Source: Hymenoscyphus infarciens (Eukaryota; Ascomycota; Leotiomycetes; Helotiales; Helotiaceae). Taken from it: DNA of 64,000 nt. Each line of letters begins with the position of its first letter. Positions within the stretch are counted from its first letter, which is position 1. The translations under genes and the position numbers were made by a program. The notes under the pieces were generated by a model that saw nothing but the letters and a program-made list of their open reading frames with translations, did no database searches and was not told the DNA's origin. Where the stretch lies: assembly GCA_001414345.1 (NCBI GenBank), contig LLCB01000308.1, forward strand, positions 1 to 64,000, in the 5' to 3' direction. This document shows positions 11,767 through 23,231 of the stretch, in pieces.

Positions 11767-13719
11767 TTGCAGCAGCAATTCGACCGGCTGGGAAATTCCC
11801 GTCAGAGGATTGGCAGTATATCCACTTTCATCCCGAAATTGGAACAGAATATCGGCACGTCAACGAGAATCTATATGAGCTGCATTTCATCCGGACGCCT
11901 GAGATTTCGGAACATCAACCAATGTTCAAGCTCTTTCCCGAACTCCAGCATTATAGCACACGCGATCTATTTACTCCATATCTTCAAAGGCAGACTTATG
12001 GATGTACAGAGGAAGAAGTGACGACGTTATCGTTTTCTTAACGGGCGAAAAGACAACTCCATCGTCATTTGAGCATCATGTTTCAACTCACCCAGGAGTC
12101 AAAGCTGCCTTGGTTGTTGGTACCCAACGATTCCAAGCCGGTATTTTCATCGAGCTGGTTGAAGAAAGGGAACTTGCTCCTGCAGAGCGAGCGGAAATAA
12201 TTAAGAGCATTTTGCCAAAAATACACGAGGCCAACCAAGTCTGTCCAACACATGCCAAAGTAGCGAAGACTCATATACTCCTAGTCAATCCAAAGAAACC
12301 AATGGCATGTGCAGGCAAGGGCGCAGTGCAAAGACAACTCACCTTATTGACTTACGCCGAGGAAATCAATGCACTATATGCCGATGCTGAGAAAATGAAT
12401 ATTAGCACCAGCGACGATGTTGAAAAGCTTGATGGCCCTATTGCCACGGAGAATCTGAGCTTGTTGGTGGAAAAGCTTGTCAAGAAACAGATGGGTTGGG
12501 TTGATATTAATGCCCAAGATAACCTCTATCTTTTGGGTGTCGACTCACTCTAGACTTTGCTTTTGGTACGCGACCTCAAACAAGCAGTTGGGCTGCCTGA
12601 CCTTGCCCCCAGTTCCGTTTATACAAATCCATCACTATCTAACGCCTTCTTGGATTTATTAACCCAAAAAGAAACATCGATGAAGGAGCTTGCTGAAATT
12701 CGAAAATCGGCAATCGAAAACTTGCTCTTCGAGCACTCAATTGCTATAGACGAGCTTGCTAGTACGCTTATTCACAGAAGTGAAGTTCTCTAATAGTGAA
12801 ACCAAACGAAACCATGTGGTTCTCCTCACTGGATCAACCGGTAGTTTAGGGACATATCTACTCCACGTCCTCCTCGAAAACCCATCTGCCTCGCACGTGT
12901 ACTGTCTAGACAGATCTCCAGATTTAGCATCAGTCCAAGCTGAACGAAGCAAGTCCCGCGGATTAGAATTAGAATTTCCCAAAAATCGAGTCACGTTCTT
13001 GTGTGTAAAACCCAATGAAATGCACATTGGTCTTGATCCTGCCGTGTACGAAGAACTCTCAAGTACTACAACTGAGATCATACTAAATGGATGGACGGTC
13101 AACTTTAACGTACCCCTCTCTACCTTCGACCAACAACTGTCTGGTCTCGTCAATTTCTCGAAGTTGGACAAATTGCTGGTCCAGTTCACCTTTCTGGGAC
13201 CTGGAACAGGTGGGAATGGCTTCCCAGCTTGGTCATAAGCTCGCTTCATGTAGGAGCCTTGCCTGACGGTCTCGGGACTAGCATGAACACCATTAATTAG
13301 GTCCCTATTGATATTCTAGCAGAAGTTTTGGCGGAATTGTCTTTCTTCAATGCAACAACAGAGTCTTTCGAGAGAAAAGCATCAATCAGTCTATCACCCT
13401 CAGAATCCCCGCACCACCACTTGGACTGAACTTCTTCCTGCCATCGTTGCGACTGTAAAGAAACTAAAGAGCGACGATTGGCTGAAGCGGACGCATGCCG
13501 AGGTAGAGTCCGGCGGTTCTGACATCGAGGAGCTTGTTAAGCGAAGCCCTGCGGTCAAGATTCTTGGTACTTTTAACGGCTTCGCTAAGGAGCAAGGAGA
13601 AGGGATCGAAATTCATGACGGACGGAGCACAGGCTGCAAGCGCAAAGCTGCGGGATTGTGAGGCTATTAGACCGGAATGGGTTGAGATGTGGTGTCAAGA
13701 ATGGTTTAAGAATGAGTGA
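11767..13719 (+). pseudogene. NRPS-like adenylate-forming reductase (A-PCP-R), multiply disrupted
   Basis: Relics follow the domain order of an adenylation-carrier-thioester reductase. The end of the A domain lies at about 11780-12010 (DWQYIHFHPE and a TRDLFTPY segment). After a frameshift come the YRGRSDDVIV and GEK core motifs from 12002. The carrier site reads LGVDSL at 12533-12550, followed by TAG where homologues have Gln. The reductase NAD(P)-binding motif LLTGSTGSLGTYLL is at about 12822-12863 in another frame. The part that should hold the reductase catalytic Tyr-Lys is missing near 13195-13230, where a GALPDGLGTSMNTIN segment follows at once, with TAG replacing the expected Trp. The C-terminal end, IRPEWVEMWCQEWF, is at about 13660-13710. 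Intact members activate an acid, load it on the carrier and release an aldehyde or alcohol. This one is dead. Confidence 0.82.
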
Positions 13720-14200
13720 AGAGTGATATTCTAAAATCCGTGGCCTTACAATGTAGTGTATAAATCCTGGTTCAATTACCTGCAAAAAACATGTTTATAC
13801 TGAAAACTGTTTCTGATATAAAAAAGTTACTCAATTGACACTCCACATAAATATACTTCTAATTTTATAAATATATGAAGGCAAAGATGGTTTGATTGGG
13901 CATATATATATATATGTATAGCGGAGCGGACGGATGGCGGTACAGATTCTTGAATCTGTAATATGGCCAGTGCCATTTTCAATTCTCAAACACAATTAAT
14001 AGGTATTTCAGACACATAAATTAATAAGTATCTATCATCGAAAAACGACCATTCGCCCCTACAGGACCTAGTCTTACAGTTAAAAGTTAAAAAAGAGCTC
14101 ATAATGAACCATATTGTCTATACAAGAACGCCATATTCTCTCACAATTCAACCAAGATCCCCAATTCTACCGAGTAAGACGCCGATCTGCTTTTCAAGTT
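13720..14200. other. Intergenic, no gene seen
   Basis: AT-leaning spacer with short TA runs near 13905-13920. It serves as downstream region for both the pseudogene and the minus-strand secreted-protein gene. Confidence 0.5.
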
Positions 14201-15915
14201 TCAAGCAGCGGCGTTGCATGCGGTTTCTTGTGCGTTACAATCACTGACAGCTCCTGAGGCAGCACCAGAGTTGATGGCGTTAGCACAGGCGTTGTTTTGG
14301 ATGGCACAAGATCTTTGAAGAGCGGCTCCACTGTTGACGAAAGTGTTACCATTTACGGAGAACGGACGATCACCAGCGGATGAAATGACAGGTGGAGGGG
14401 TTCCACCAAGAGTTCCGGTGAATTTTTGGACGTTGGTACCAGTGGCAGCGGTTGAGGCTCCTGAGCTTGAAGCTCCACTTGCAGATGGGGCCTTGGATGC
14501 GGCGGTTTTTGTTGCCTTGGTTGCGCTCTGTTTCGCTGCTCCAGTACTATTTCAGATGTATTAGTTGAATTCCTTCGAGGTTTTATGCATCTTGAATAGG
14601 AAGCTTCATTGATAGGAAAGCAGAATGAATACGTACGCCTGGGCAACTCCTGAGTTCTTAGCAGCCTTTGTGGCGCTGGCAGTGACAGATGCACATCTAT
14701 AGAATATCTGAGTCAGTGTGGTTCTCTGGAAAAATTGACGGAGAGAAGGAGGGGGAGTTTATAAGAAACGTCTGCGAACACCTCATTTCTCATTACTTGA
14801 GTAGATCTTGTACAATTGCAAAGATTGTTCTAGAGCTGTAGGGAGGATCAAGAAACCATGTTTCTAATTCTCCTAGATCCTCTCGAACAATGGTTTCAAT
14901 TCTCATAGACTGTTTCGTACAATTGAGGTAAAGGTATCCGCAAGTGTTCGTAGAGTACTAAAGACATGTGCTCGAAGAAAAAGGGTACTTACGGAGTTGT
15001 AGCAGCGACACTTCCAGCGTTGGCAGTGCCATTGCTTGCAGTGCTGTTGCTTGCACTGCCGTTGCTTGCACTGCCGTTGCTTGCACTGCCGTTGCTTGCA
15101 CTGCCGTTGCTTGCACTGCCGTTGCTTGCAGTGGATCCAGATGAGGCTACTCCTGCGACAGCGGCAGTAATTTCAGCCGCGGTGGCATCATCTACCAACA
15201 GGTTTTGGCTGAAGATACATCCCCCCTGGGCATCATTAACAGTGTCACAGGTGTTTCCCTTTCCGGTGTTATCGGTTTTTTCTCCCGGGGCGAATGTTCC
15301 AGAGAGAAGAGCCTCTTGTGGATCGGCTCCGACGGATGCAAGTTGCTTAGCAAGGTTGAGAACAATGGCCTTGTTTGTTGCTGCGGCACCCGTGGAGGCA
15401 GGATCTTGGTGAGCTGCGATGGATTGAATCTCTGGGTTGACAGCTTTGTCTGTGCAAAGAACTGAGGCTGTGCCGACGCCCCCGGTGTTTCTCTCCAAAG
15501 CGGCGTACATGAGAGCATCAGCCATACCGGTAACGTTGTTGGCAGCTTTTGCGTTGGTGAAAGCTCGATCGGCAGTAGCTTGGTGAAGACAATCAAGGTT
15601 GGCTGGAAAACGTTAGCAGACTGCTGATTAGAGTATTGGAGAGAAGTGTAAGAACTCACTGATTGATCCAGCACCGGCTGCGGCAGCGGCATTTCCGAGA
15701 AGACCAAAGACAGGATCTGAAATCTTGTCTGGGTTGTCAATGTTCAAGTTGACTCGGACACCGTCGAGGAATCGGTCGTGGGAGTGTTCCTGGGGAACCT
15801 CACGACCTCTGAGCATAGCTCGAGGAATGGAAAAGACATTCTTTGGTGCTGGGGTTGGGGCAGCAGCAGCGAGGCCAACAAAGGCAATGATGAGGGAGGC
15901 GGTTTCGTACTTCAT
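14201..15915 (-). CDS. Secreted Ala/Ser-rich protein with internal ASNGS repeats, four exons
   Basis: Exons 15660-15915, 14993-15602, 14637-14696 and 14201-14546 join in frame with GTGAGT, GTAAGT and GTACGT donors, giving a protein of about 423 residues. The N-terminus is a clear signal peptide (MKYETASLIIAFVGLAAAAPT). The conserved core has DCLHQATADRAF, then IAAHQDPAS, a TFAPGE segment and GCIFSQNLLVDDATA. Next comes a low-complexity Ser/Asn/Gly stretch built from a 15-bp repeat. The C-terminus holds GDRPFSVNGNTFVN, then paired cysteines in a CAIQNNAC and a CNAQETAC pattern. This is the architecture of a conserved ascomycete secreted or cell-wall protein of unknown function. The Asn-x-Ser/Thr and Ser-rich region is probably heavily glycosylated. 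A TATA-like TTTAAATA lies about 80 bp upstream (15995-16002). I know no enzymatic role. Confidence 0.88.
15031..15130 (-). repeat. 15-bp coding tandem repeat (ASNGS units)
   Basis: GGCAGTGCAAGCAAC on the minus strand repeats in near-perfect tandem about six times inside exon 2 of the secreted-protein gene. Each unit encodes five residues, so copy-number changes keep the frame. Flanking units carry single substitutions (NST, NGT). Confidence 0.9.
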
Positions 15916-18476
15916 GGTGTTGATTTGAAAGGGAGTTCGATGAATTCGATAGTTGTAGGTTAAAAGAAGGACCGGCCTAAGGTGTTTGAAAGTGTATTTA
16001 AAGAAAGTTAAGAGTTCTCAGAACTGAAGACCGAAAGAATGTATATCGAACTGAAAGAGAGACTGAAGATGCGATGATGAGGGGGAAAAAAAAGAATAGA
16101 GAGCGGTGCAACAAGAGACTTATAACATGAATAGAAACCAATTTGCGCCACTATGGGCCAGGGGGAACATTTCAAAATCTGGGTAATCTAATGCACAGTA
16201 GATCATACCGGAGAACATGGCGTTTCTTGAGGTGTTCGTCCTTTCCCCACTTTGGAGTCTCGACCCAGAAGTCCAATCGATGGACCATGAGGCCATCAAC
16301 AACCGCTCGGTTAAGCCATATTCCTAGGAAGCCGTGTTACCGAAGCACGGGCAGCGTCATTGTAAAGGTTTCCAGCCGCGCTGAACTCATTCGGTGAGAC
16401 ATCCCATTGGTGTGGAGGAGGTGGATTGCCCCAGTATTACCGTCTGAAGCTCGTGGAAGCCCCTGACCGTGATCATGGCGGTGGCCGCGTTGAGCTGGAG
16501 TATCAGGATTCAGGTTGGATTGCTCTCATGCTACAGATCTCGCGGTTGCGTTTGTGACGTGAGTGGTGATGGGGTGAGCCTTCCTCGGGTTGAGACAACG
16601 GATGGGTGATCACCGCAGTACAAATCTGTACGAAGAAGGCTTATCATTGGTGGCATTCTAAAAGTAGAAGCGCTTTGGGGGCAGAAAAATATCGGATGGA
16701 CTAAGCTTTTCCAAACGGGTGTTGTCTGAAGTCGCAAATCTCAAGGCGATGATGTTTTAAACCTTGCGATGAGACGGTCACGTGTCTCGGTTGAGGCCGA
16801 ATTTGGACATAATTTAGGTGACCCCTGAACTCCTTTATCCCAGGGTTGTGGTGGACGACAAAAGCGGCAGCGCGGGATAATCCTCTAGTTTGCAATGTTG
16901 TGTTGCCCTTCCAGTAACATATATCCTATTATCAAAAGTACTAAGAGATGTTGAAGATAATTTTTCCGGTTGTAATTCAACCAAAAAGACGTTGGTTGAT
17001 TTCTCAAATTATACTACATAGTTCGGTAGAGCCTGACTTTTGAAGTATTTACCGCCGCTCTTCTTTCTTCGTAGCCGGGTTCTGGGGTTTCGTCCTTGGA
17101 TCCGAAACTGGTCAGAGAGCACAGCACCGTAAACGACGGAGCCTCAAATTACACCCAACTTCTTCTCCCAGGTATGTCCTCAGTGCTCACCACTTTGGAG
17201 GCGACGAGCCGACTTGGAACAGGGGTGGGAGTACTCGAGTACAAGTTGCGCTGCACCGTGGTGCTTCTGGTGCCGTGGCAAGTGTTGAACTTGATTCCTT
17301 GAATCTAAATGAACATTGCCCGCGCCGAAACAAATCCCTCTGCGTCAAAATACCGGAACTGAACCAGAAGGGAGAAGACTTCGGATCACGAAAATCCGAT
17401 ACTCTCCCCCCCCCTCACTACTTTAATTAAACGTTTTTTTTGACAGCTGGGAACCTTGAAATCGTACGGGTGTTGCACCAAAAAAGAAGGTTCAGGTTTA
17501 ACGTTTATCTAGGGGTACGAGCTTGCCGAAAGTAAGATCTTACTCAAATGAAATCGAAAGCTTATCTCGAAAATTGATTAATAATTAATTTATGTCATCG
17601 AAGGTTAAAATAAACCCAAAATCGGAATATGGGGAGGATCAAAGACAAATTAAAACTCCCTTTTGCCTTTTGGCAGGCGACAACAGGGGGAAGATTACAT
17701 GTCTGATCATGATCATGGGGGAAAACATCGGGATATATTCAAGCGGGATGATCGAGGTGATGGCATAATGCAAAACTTCAGACGATGTGAGCAAAGAAAA
17801 GAGCTGGCATGCCACACTTCTCTCGCATGGAGAATTTATTAAAATGCAACTCGATTCGAGTAATGGCAGTTTGATCACCACATGTATGATGGGATATGGG
17901 ACGAGAAAGATGACGAGTTGGTGGGGGTTGAACCAAAGTAATAGATAATGAGGTCCTCTGAAATGTTAGGAGCAAGTTGAAATGAAATATCTTCCTGGGA
18001 GCTCGTGGTTAAATAAAAACAGAAACGTACAGAGTTCCTCCGTCGTCTCTCCTTACTCTCAGACTCAGAAAAGACGACGACTCCTTAATATTTATCCGGG
18101 GTTGTTGCGAAACCGCGGGCCGTTCAAGAATAGTTTCCTCTCAAACGTGCAAAATTTACTTTGAAGTAGAAAGTTCTCCCCCTTGTGTCTAGGGACACAA
18201 ATAATGGATAAGCAGACATCTCGACCACTAGTTGTGAATGGGAATGAAACCGATTCCATAAACCCTTCGTGAATTGTCAAACTCGAGAAATTAATCGTGC
18301 CGTGCTGTGCCAGTAGACATGAAGTAAAACGGCAACAAACAGCGTTTATGGCTTTTACGAAGTCGTTTGCCATGACGGTCAACGCAAGCAAGCACACTTG
18401 ACAATGCGGAGAAAAGGAAACAGTACCATAAAAGGAGTTCACCAACTTTTCGGACCCCAACTTCAGTCCGATTCCA
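15916..18476. other. Intergenic, no gene supported
   Basis: A 2.5-kb stretch with promoter sequence of the minus-strand secreted-protein gene at its left edge. Several short open frames (for example near 16150-16400, 16530-16900 and 17100-17300) show no family signature. There is a homopolymeric C run near 17406-17414. Confidence 0.45.
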
Positions 18477-18543
18477 GAGCTTTGGAGAACGCAAGCTTTG
18501 GAGAACGTAAGCTTTAGAGAACGTAAGCTTTGAAGAACGCAAG
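18477..18543. repeat. 16-bp minisatellite, about four copies
   Basis: AAGCTTTGGAGAACGC repeats in tandem about four times with single transitions. Open frames crossing it (18092-18572, minus) are low-complexity by-products of the repeat and are not annotated as genes. Confidence 0.8.
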
Positions 18544-18644
18544 CCGTGCGCAAAAGCCGAGACCTTTTTCATCGATTCGATACACCGTACTCTCTATTTA
18601 ACCAGCTTATTATCCGGTTCAAACAATGAAGTAATTGAGAACTT

Positions 18645-19512
18645 TTAGAGCCTGTTTAGCACGCATATAATTTATTATATATTTACAGGATTTGTATAAT
18701 AGTATAGAGTTGAAAGGTGCTTATATATTTCTAATTAAATTATAGATTTTTTATAAACATATTTGCTTACTATTTAGCTTATTATATATTTATTAGTATA
18801 TATAATCGTAGAAGGCCTCGACGTAGTAGAGTTTTAAGAATATATTATTATATTTTAGTAGTATATATCTTAATATATATCTTATAAAGAAGTATAAGTA
18901 AAAGTACGTAATATAAGATATACTAGCTAAACGTCTACGTATAGTATACTATATATAAGCTAAATAGCTTCTTAGTAAGGCAGAGAAAGAGAATAATAAT
19001 CAAAAAGTCTCTATTTAAATAAATCAAAAAATTAAATATTAAGACTCTTAAAAGCAGAGATTCTAAAAGCTAGGTTAGCTTATTTAATAGTGTTTTTAAA
19101 ATTCTATTAAATCTACTAGAGAAGGTTTAAAATAATCTAGTATATATTTAATTATATAACAACTTTATTAATAATATAGTTAGTAATAGTTTAACTAGTA
19201 GTATATATATATTCTATAAGTTAGAGTTTATTATCTCGACTAGTAGTAGAAAAATATATACTAGAAATTATAAGAAATTATAGCTTTTAGAGAAAACTCT
19301 AATATATTTTATTCTTAGTCGTATATATTCTTTTACTAAATATAAGTATATAATTTAGAATATAATAGTATATTCAGAAGTATAGGCTAAAGAATCTAGT
19401 ATATCTAAAAAAAATTACTATATGTTTAAAAGTGATAGCATAAATCTAAGCGCTTTTTTAGTAGTGCTTTTGTTAATAATCTATGAAAAAGTGCGAGCTA
19501 AACAGGCTCTAA
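18645..19512. mobile_element. Non-autonomous TIR element (hAT/MITE-like), copy 2
   Basis: A very AT-rich 868-bp block bounded by near-perfect 20-bp inverted ends: TTAGAGCCTGTTTAGCACGC on the left, and on the right its reverse complement with one mismatch. The ends match the element at 8989-9409. A short internal hairpin, AGCGCTTTTTTAGTAGTGCT, lies near 19449-19469 close to the right end. No transposase frame and no clear target-site duplication were seen. Confidence 0.78.
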
Positions 19513-20949
19513 TATACTGCTTCCGATGCTGCAAAATAAATATCTCATATCGCAACTATTCCACCAACGCCTTATGCTATATATAGACTTCCCAGAAATA
19601 CAGATTATTTATGCCATAAAACATTGAACAAACGCAAACTGTGTAACGCATAAAAATCAATCAACTAAAAAAGGTCCTTTGACACGAAGGCTCGAAGACA
19701 AATAATGCTATGGATGCGGAAGTGACAATGGCTATTCACGAACGCATACCAATTCTATACCGAACGGATCTAAGGACACTGTGATATCTCAATTCACAAC
19801 TCACTTTTCGACCAAAGTAAGTAGTGAAGCAAAAACCCGAAGAATAGAGTATTCGCTGCGGCAAAGGACTTGTTTTTGTTTGTTTACGCCACAGTGTTTG
19901 CTTTGGCGCCACACCTCACTTACTTCATAAGCTTTGGTTGCAAATGGGGCGAGAACACCCACCACCCGAACCACGCAATGGTAATCAACATGAGTTTACA
20001 GCTAGCAAGTAGACTGGCCATGGCAACTGAAGGGAGTGAAGGGAGAGAAAGTGTTCTTGATTCAAGGATGAAGTACGCGTACCTGAGTTGCTCGGTTGGC
20101 GGCAGCAGGCGGGGTAATGCTATGTAATCTTACCCATGCCATGGCGCTATTTTCGAGGACGTCATCACTAATTGAAATCTTCCCACAAGTTACAACACCA
20201 CCAAACCAGTTGTAAGCTGGCTCTACATTTCGAGCGCCAGGAACCAAGTACGGAGTGGCAATAATATGCGTATGCCGAGTCGCGAATCTGGCCGGACAAA
20301 AGTCTCTGATATTTCTTGCTCCGCGTTCCCCGTTCCTGGCAGGCTTCTTCGGCACTTTTTTCTGGAGACTGACTATGACACCTTGATTATTCATTTTTCT
20401 CTCTTTTCTCTCTTTTCTTGTGATTTTGCTAGTTTGTTCCTAGCCTAGATTTGGAATCAGCACGGGCGTGGCGTTTGGTGGTACATGGAAGCACGGATGA
20501 GCTTAACGGCCAGGCTCTTTGAGAATGACGTTCACACATATTTTGTTATATTGTGGAAGTGTTACTAGTTAGTATTGTTCTGCAATCTTCCCCCTACATG
20601 GGTTCCTTCGGTTCCTTCAGTTCCTACATCGGATGGTGCACGTAGGTCCCAAGGTGCCACTAAACTCCGATTCCAGGAGGCACTTAGTAGTCAACACCGT
20701 TGATGAGAGTATCTACTGTATCTACTGTATCTACTGGTAGATGACAAGACATCATGATTGGACGTCTTTGCTCAAGCTACCAAAGACCTGCAGTAGATGC
20801 ACTGGGTAGCCACATGGGAGTCGTCATGATTATTTTGATTTGAGAAAGTTGTTGTCCGGGGCTGCGAAGTCGTCGAGGCTTCTATAAGAGCTGACTCCCA
20901 CAACACAGCTCTCCCACCACTCATCCAACCGCTTTTCATAGCTATCAAG
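19513..20949. other. Intergenic; promoter region of the Rds1-like gene at its right end
   Basis: No supported gene. Three tandem copies of GTATCTACT occur near 20708-20735. A TATAAG box at 20883-20888, 62 bp before the start of the next gene, and CA-rich pyrimidine tracts after it look like a fungal core promoter. Confidence 0.5.
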
Positions 20950-22559
20950 ATGTTGTTCAGATCAGCAATTGGTGTCGGATTCGTCGCCACAGTTGGTGCT
21001 CTTCCACAAGCAACATACTCATACCCTCAAGAGCCCTCTGTCAATAGCGCTGCTGTTTCCACAGTCACTTCCATTGCTGGCCTTCCAGCGGATCAGATCC
21101 CAGGAGCTACGAATGCCGCCCCGCCAGTTGTGAGCAGTCAAGTCACTGGAGTTACAAGTCATGGCCCTTTCACAGGCAACGCAACTACAACTGGTGCTCT
21201 CAGTAACTCACCACTTGCTACTGCGGGTCCTACTGCTATGCTCCCACCAAATCCAACAGCCCTAGTTTACAATCCCAATGGGACGCTCAACAACCCAGAG
21301 CCTCTTCCTTATCAACCAGCCGGAGGACTGGGAACCAATGGCACTGAGCCTGTTTACCGAGTCCAATCTGATTTCGACTACCAGTCCATTCTTCTTGGTC
21401 TTTACCAGGTGTGTATATTCTACCTTTATTCCGTAAAACTTCACTCATATATTCCCTAGGAATGGATCGAACTCGATCTCTTCCACAACATCCTCGCCAC
21501 CTTCTCCGAAGAAGAATTCACAGCCGCAGGGTTAACCCCCAGCGACCGCTTCCTCATAGAATTCATGGCCGACCAGGAATCTGGTCACGCAACTCTTCTC
21601 AGCAACCTCCTTGGCGGCCCGTCAGGAGCAACACCACAATGTACCTACAACTACCCCTTCACAACCGTCCATGAAGCCTTCGACTTCACTCAAAAACTCA
21701 CTCGCTTCGGCGAATCGGGAGTTTGGGGATTCCAAGCCCACCTCGATGCTCGAGAAGTAGCCCAACTCCTCGATCAATCCATCGCCACCGAAGCAAGACA
21801 ACAAATGATCTTCCGCCAATTCGCAGGTCTCTTCCCCATGCCCGTCTGGTTCGAGACAGGCATTCCTCAAAGTTGGGCATGGACCCTCCTCGCGCCCTAC
21901 ATCTCCGAATGTCCCTCAAACTCTAAAAGACTAGCCTGGCAAAACTTCCCAGCTCTCAAGGTCTTGAACCAACCCAACTCCGCCCGCTGGAACGCTTCAC
22001 AAACCGGTCTCAACGAAACTTCAGGTTTCGGACCCGCGGCTCCTTCATCCGATCCTCCAACTGGCGAAAGCTGTCTCTCGAGAAATGATACAGGGTTCTC
22101 CTGCCTCTCGGCCGTATCGCAGAATAGAACCATCCCTCTCAGTTATCCCGGACGAAAAATCATGTTAGAATGGGAAAACCCAGGCAAAGCCGTGGGGCCA
22201 AATAACAGCTACGTGACAGACACGAAAGCTGGAGCGCCTCAATTCGTGATCTGGGTTAGCCAGCTGAATGTTACGTATTCGCCACTTACGAATATCAGTA
22301 CGGTCGGAGATTTGAACTACGGCATGACGATTCAGCCGGATGTTAGTACTTACGAGGGGGATCCTGCTATCAACGGTATGTACACATTCCCATCGCTCTG
22401 ATGGTGTGTGGGGAAATGAATAGGGACTTTGACTAATTTGATGTGATAGGGACCATGTTTATTGCCTTGACAGACGCTGATCTACCGTTCACGGCTTTCA
22501 ATCTATCTCACGTCAACCCTCACGTTGCTGCTGGTCCATTCTTGTACCAAGCTGGTTAG
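20950..22559 (+). CDS. Rds1-like ferritin-fold secreted stress protein
   Basis: Three exons (20950-21408, 21460-22375, 22450-22559) give 494 residues. Introns of 51 and 74 bp have GTGTGT and GTATGT donors. A signal peptide (MLFRSAIGVGFVATVGALP) precedes a Pro/Thr/Ala linker rich in NGT/NAT sites (residues 20-130). The ferritin-like four-helix domain begins at DYQSILLGLYQ and includes EWIELDLFHNILATF, FMADQESGHATLLSNLLG and STEARQQMIFRQFAGLF-like helices, with the E-x-x-H and E-x6-Y-type residues expected in this family. The C-terminal segment (FVIWVSQLNVTYSPL, then the short last exon) is also conserved. S. pombe rds1 is the named member, induced by nutrient stress. The biochemical function is unknown. 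Internal glutamates suggest, but do not prove, metal binding. Confidence 0.88.
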
Positions 22560-23231
22560 ATCTTGTCTGTGCAAGGCAGACAGATGGAGAGAGGAAGATA
22601 CGTTGTATCTCAGACTGGTGATTGTTTTCAGTTCGATAATTATAATGTCTAGATTAGTTGTATAGTATATAGAATTTTTTTATTTAACTCAAAAAGCTCC
22701 AGGTTCTATGCTGTTTGAAAATTCAGCAGGTTTTCCATACGATCGCGACTTTGTTTACACTGTTCTTTCCCACTTCTTGCCTCGATGAAATTACTACCCG
22801 GCGTTCCAATTTCACTATTTAGTAATGATAGATCAATAAGTTGCAAATCTTTGAATTATTGTGTTCAGCGCTGAGTGAGAGTTCAGCCTGGTCGAGAAGC
22901 TATGTCACTTTGGTGATTGAAACCAGCGATGGTTTATCAAATCAAGTCCCACCACTCGCTACCTGGCTGCCAGTAAACAGTAAATCATTGAACTGATATT
23001 GACGCCGAGTGAAAGCTCACCTATGTTGAGAAGCCATCTCTCCGGAACGTATTGCCACCAGCCACCGTCCCTCATACATTCTATATTCCACACCTCGGGA
23101 CCTTTTCGATTCAATACCCCTCCCTTCAATTACGCCAAAAACAAGAAGCGCCACCAGGCAACCTCCCTTTGATACCGGTACATCATATCCAGACAATTAG
23201 CAAAATGCCCCAACCGAACCTTTTCAATACC
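22560..23231. other. Convergent intergenic region between Rds1-like and TSC1 genes
   Basis: Holds the 3' untranslated regions of two convergent genes. A run TTTTTTTATTTAA near 22677-22686 and the AT-rich stretch after it may be the polyadenylation region. The open frame at 23052-23378 on the plus strand is antisense to the TSC1 end and has no family signature. Confidence 0.5.

Noticed and set aside
12737..13249. 170-residue minus-strand open frame
   Set aside because: It is antisense to the reductase domain of the NRPS-like relic, whose motifs are clear on the plus strand.
14989..15740. Plus-strand and alternative-frame open frames rich in LALP repeats
   Set aside because: These are shadow frames of the 15-bp repeat in the minus-strand secreted-protein gene.
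18092..18572. Two overlapping minus-strand open frames with repeated LRSLKLTFSKA units
   Set aside because: The repetition is just the 16-bp minisatellite read in frame. No signal peptide, domain or splice support.
19870..20127. 85-residue plus-strand frame with a hydrophobic start
   Set aside because: The N-terminal half resembles a membrane segment, but the rest is low-quality and there is no family match, promoter or splice continuation that I could find.
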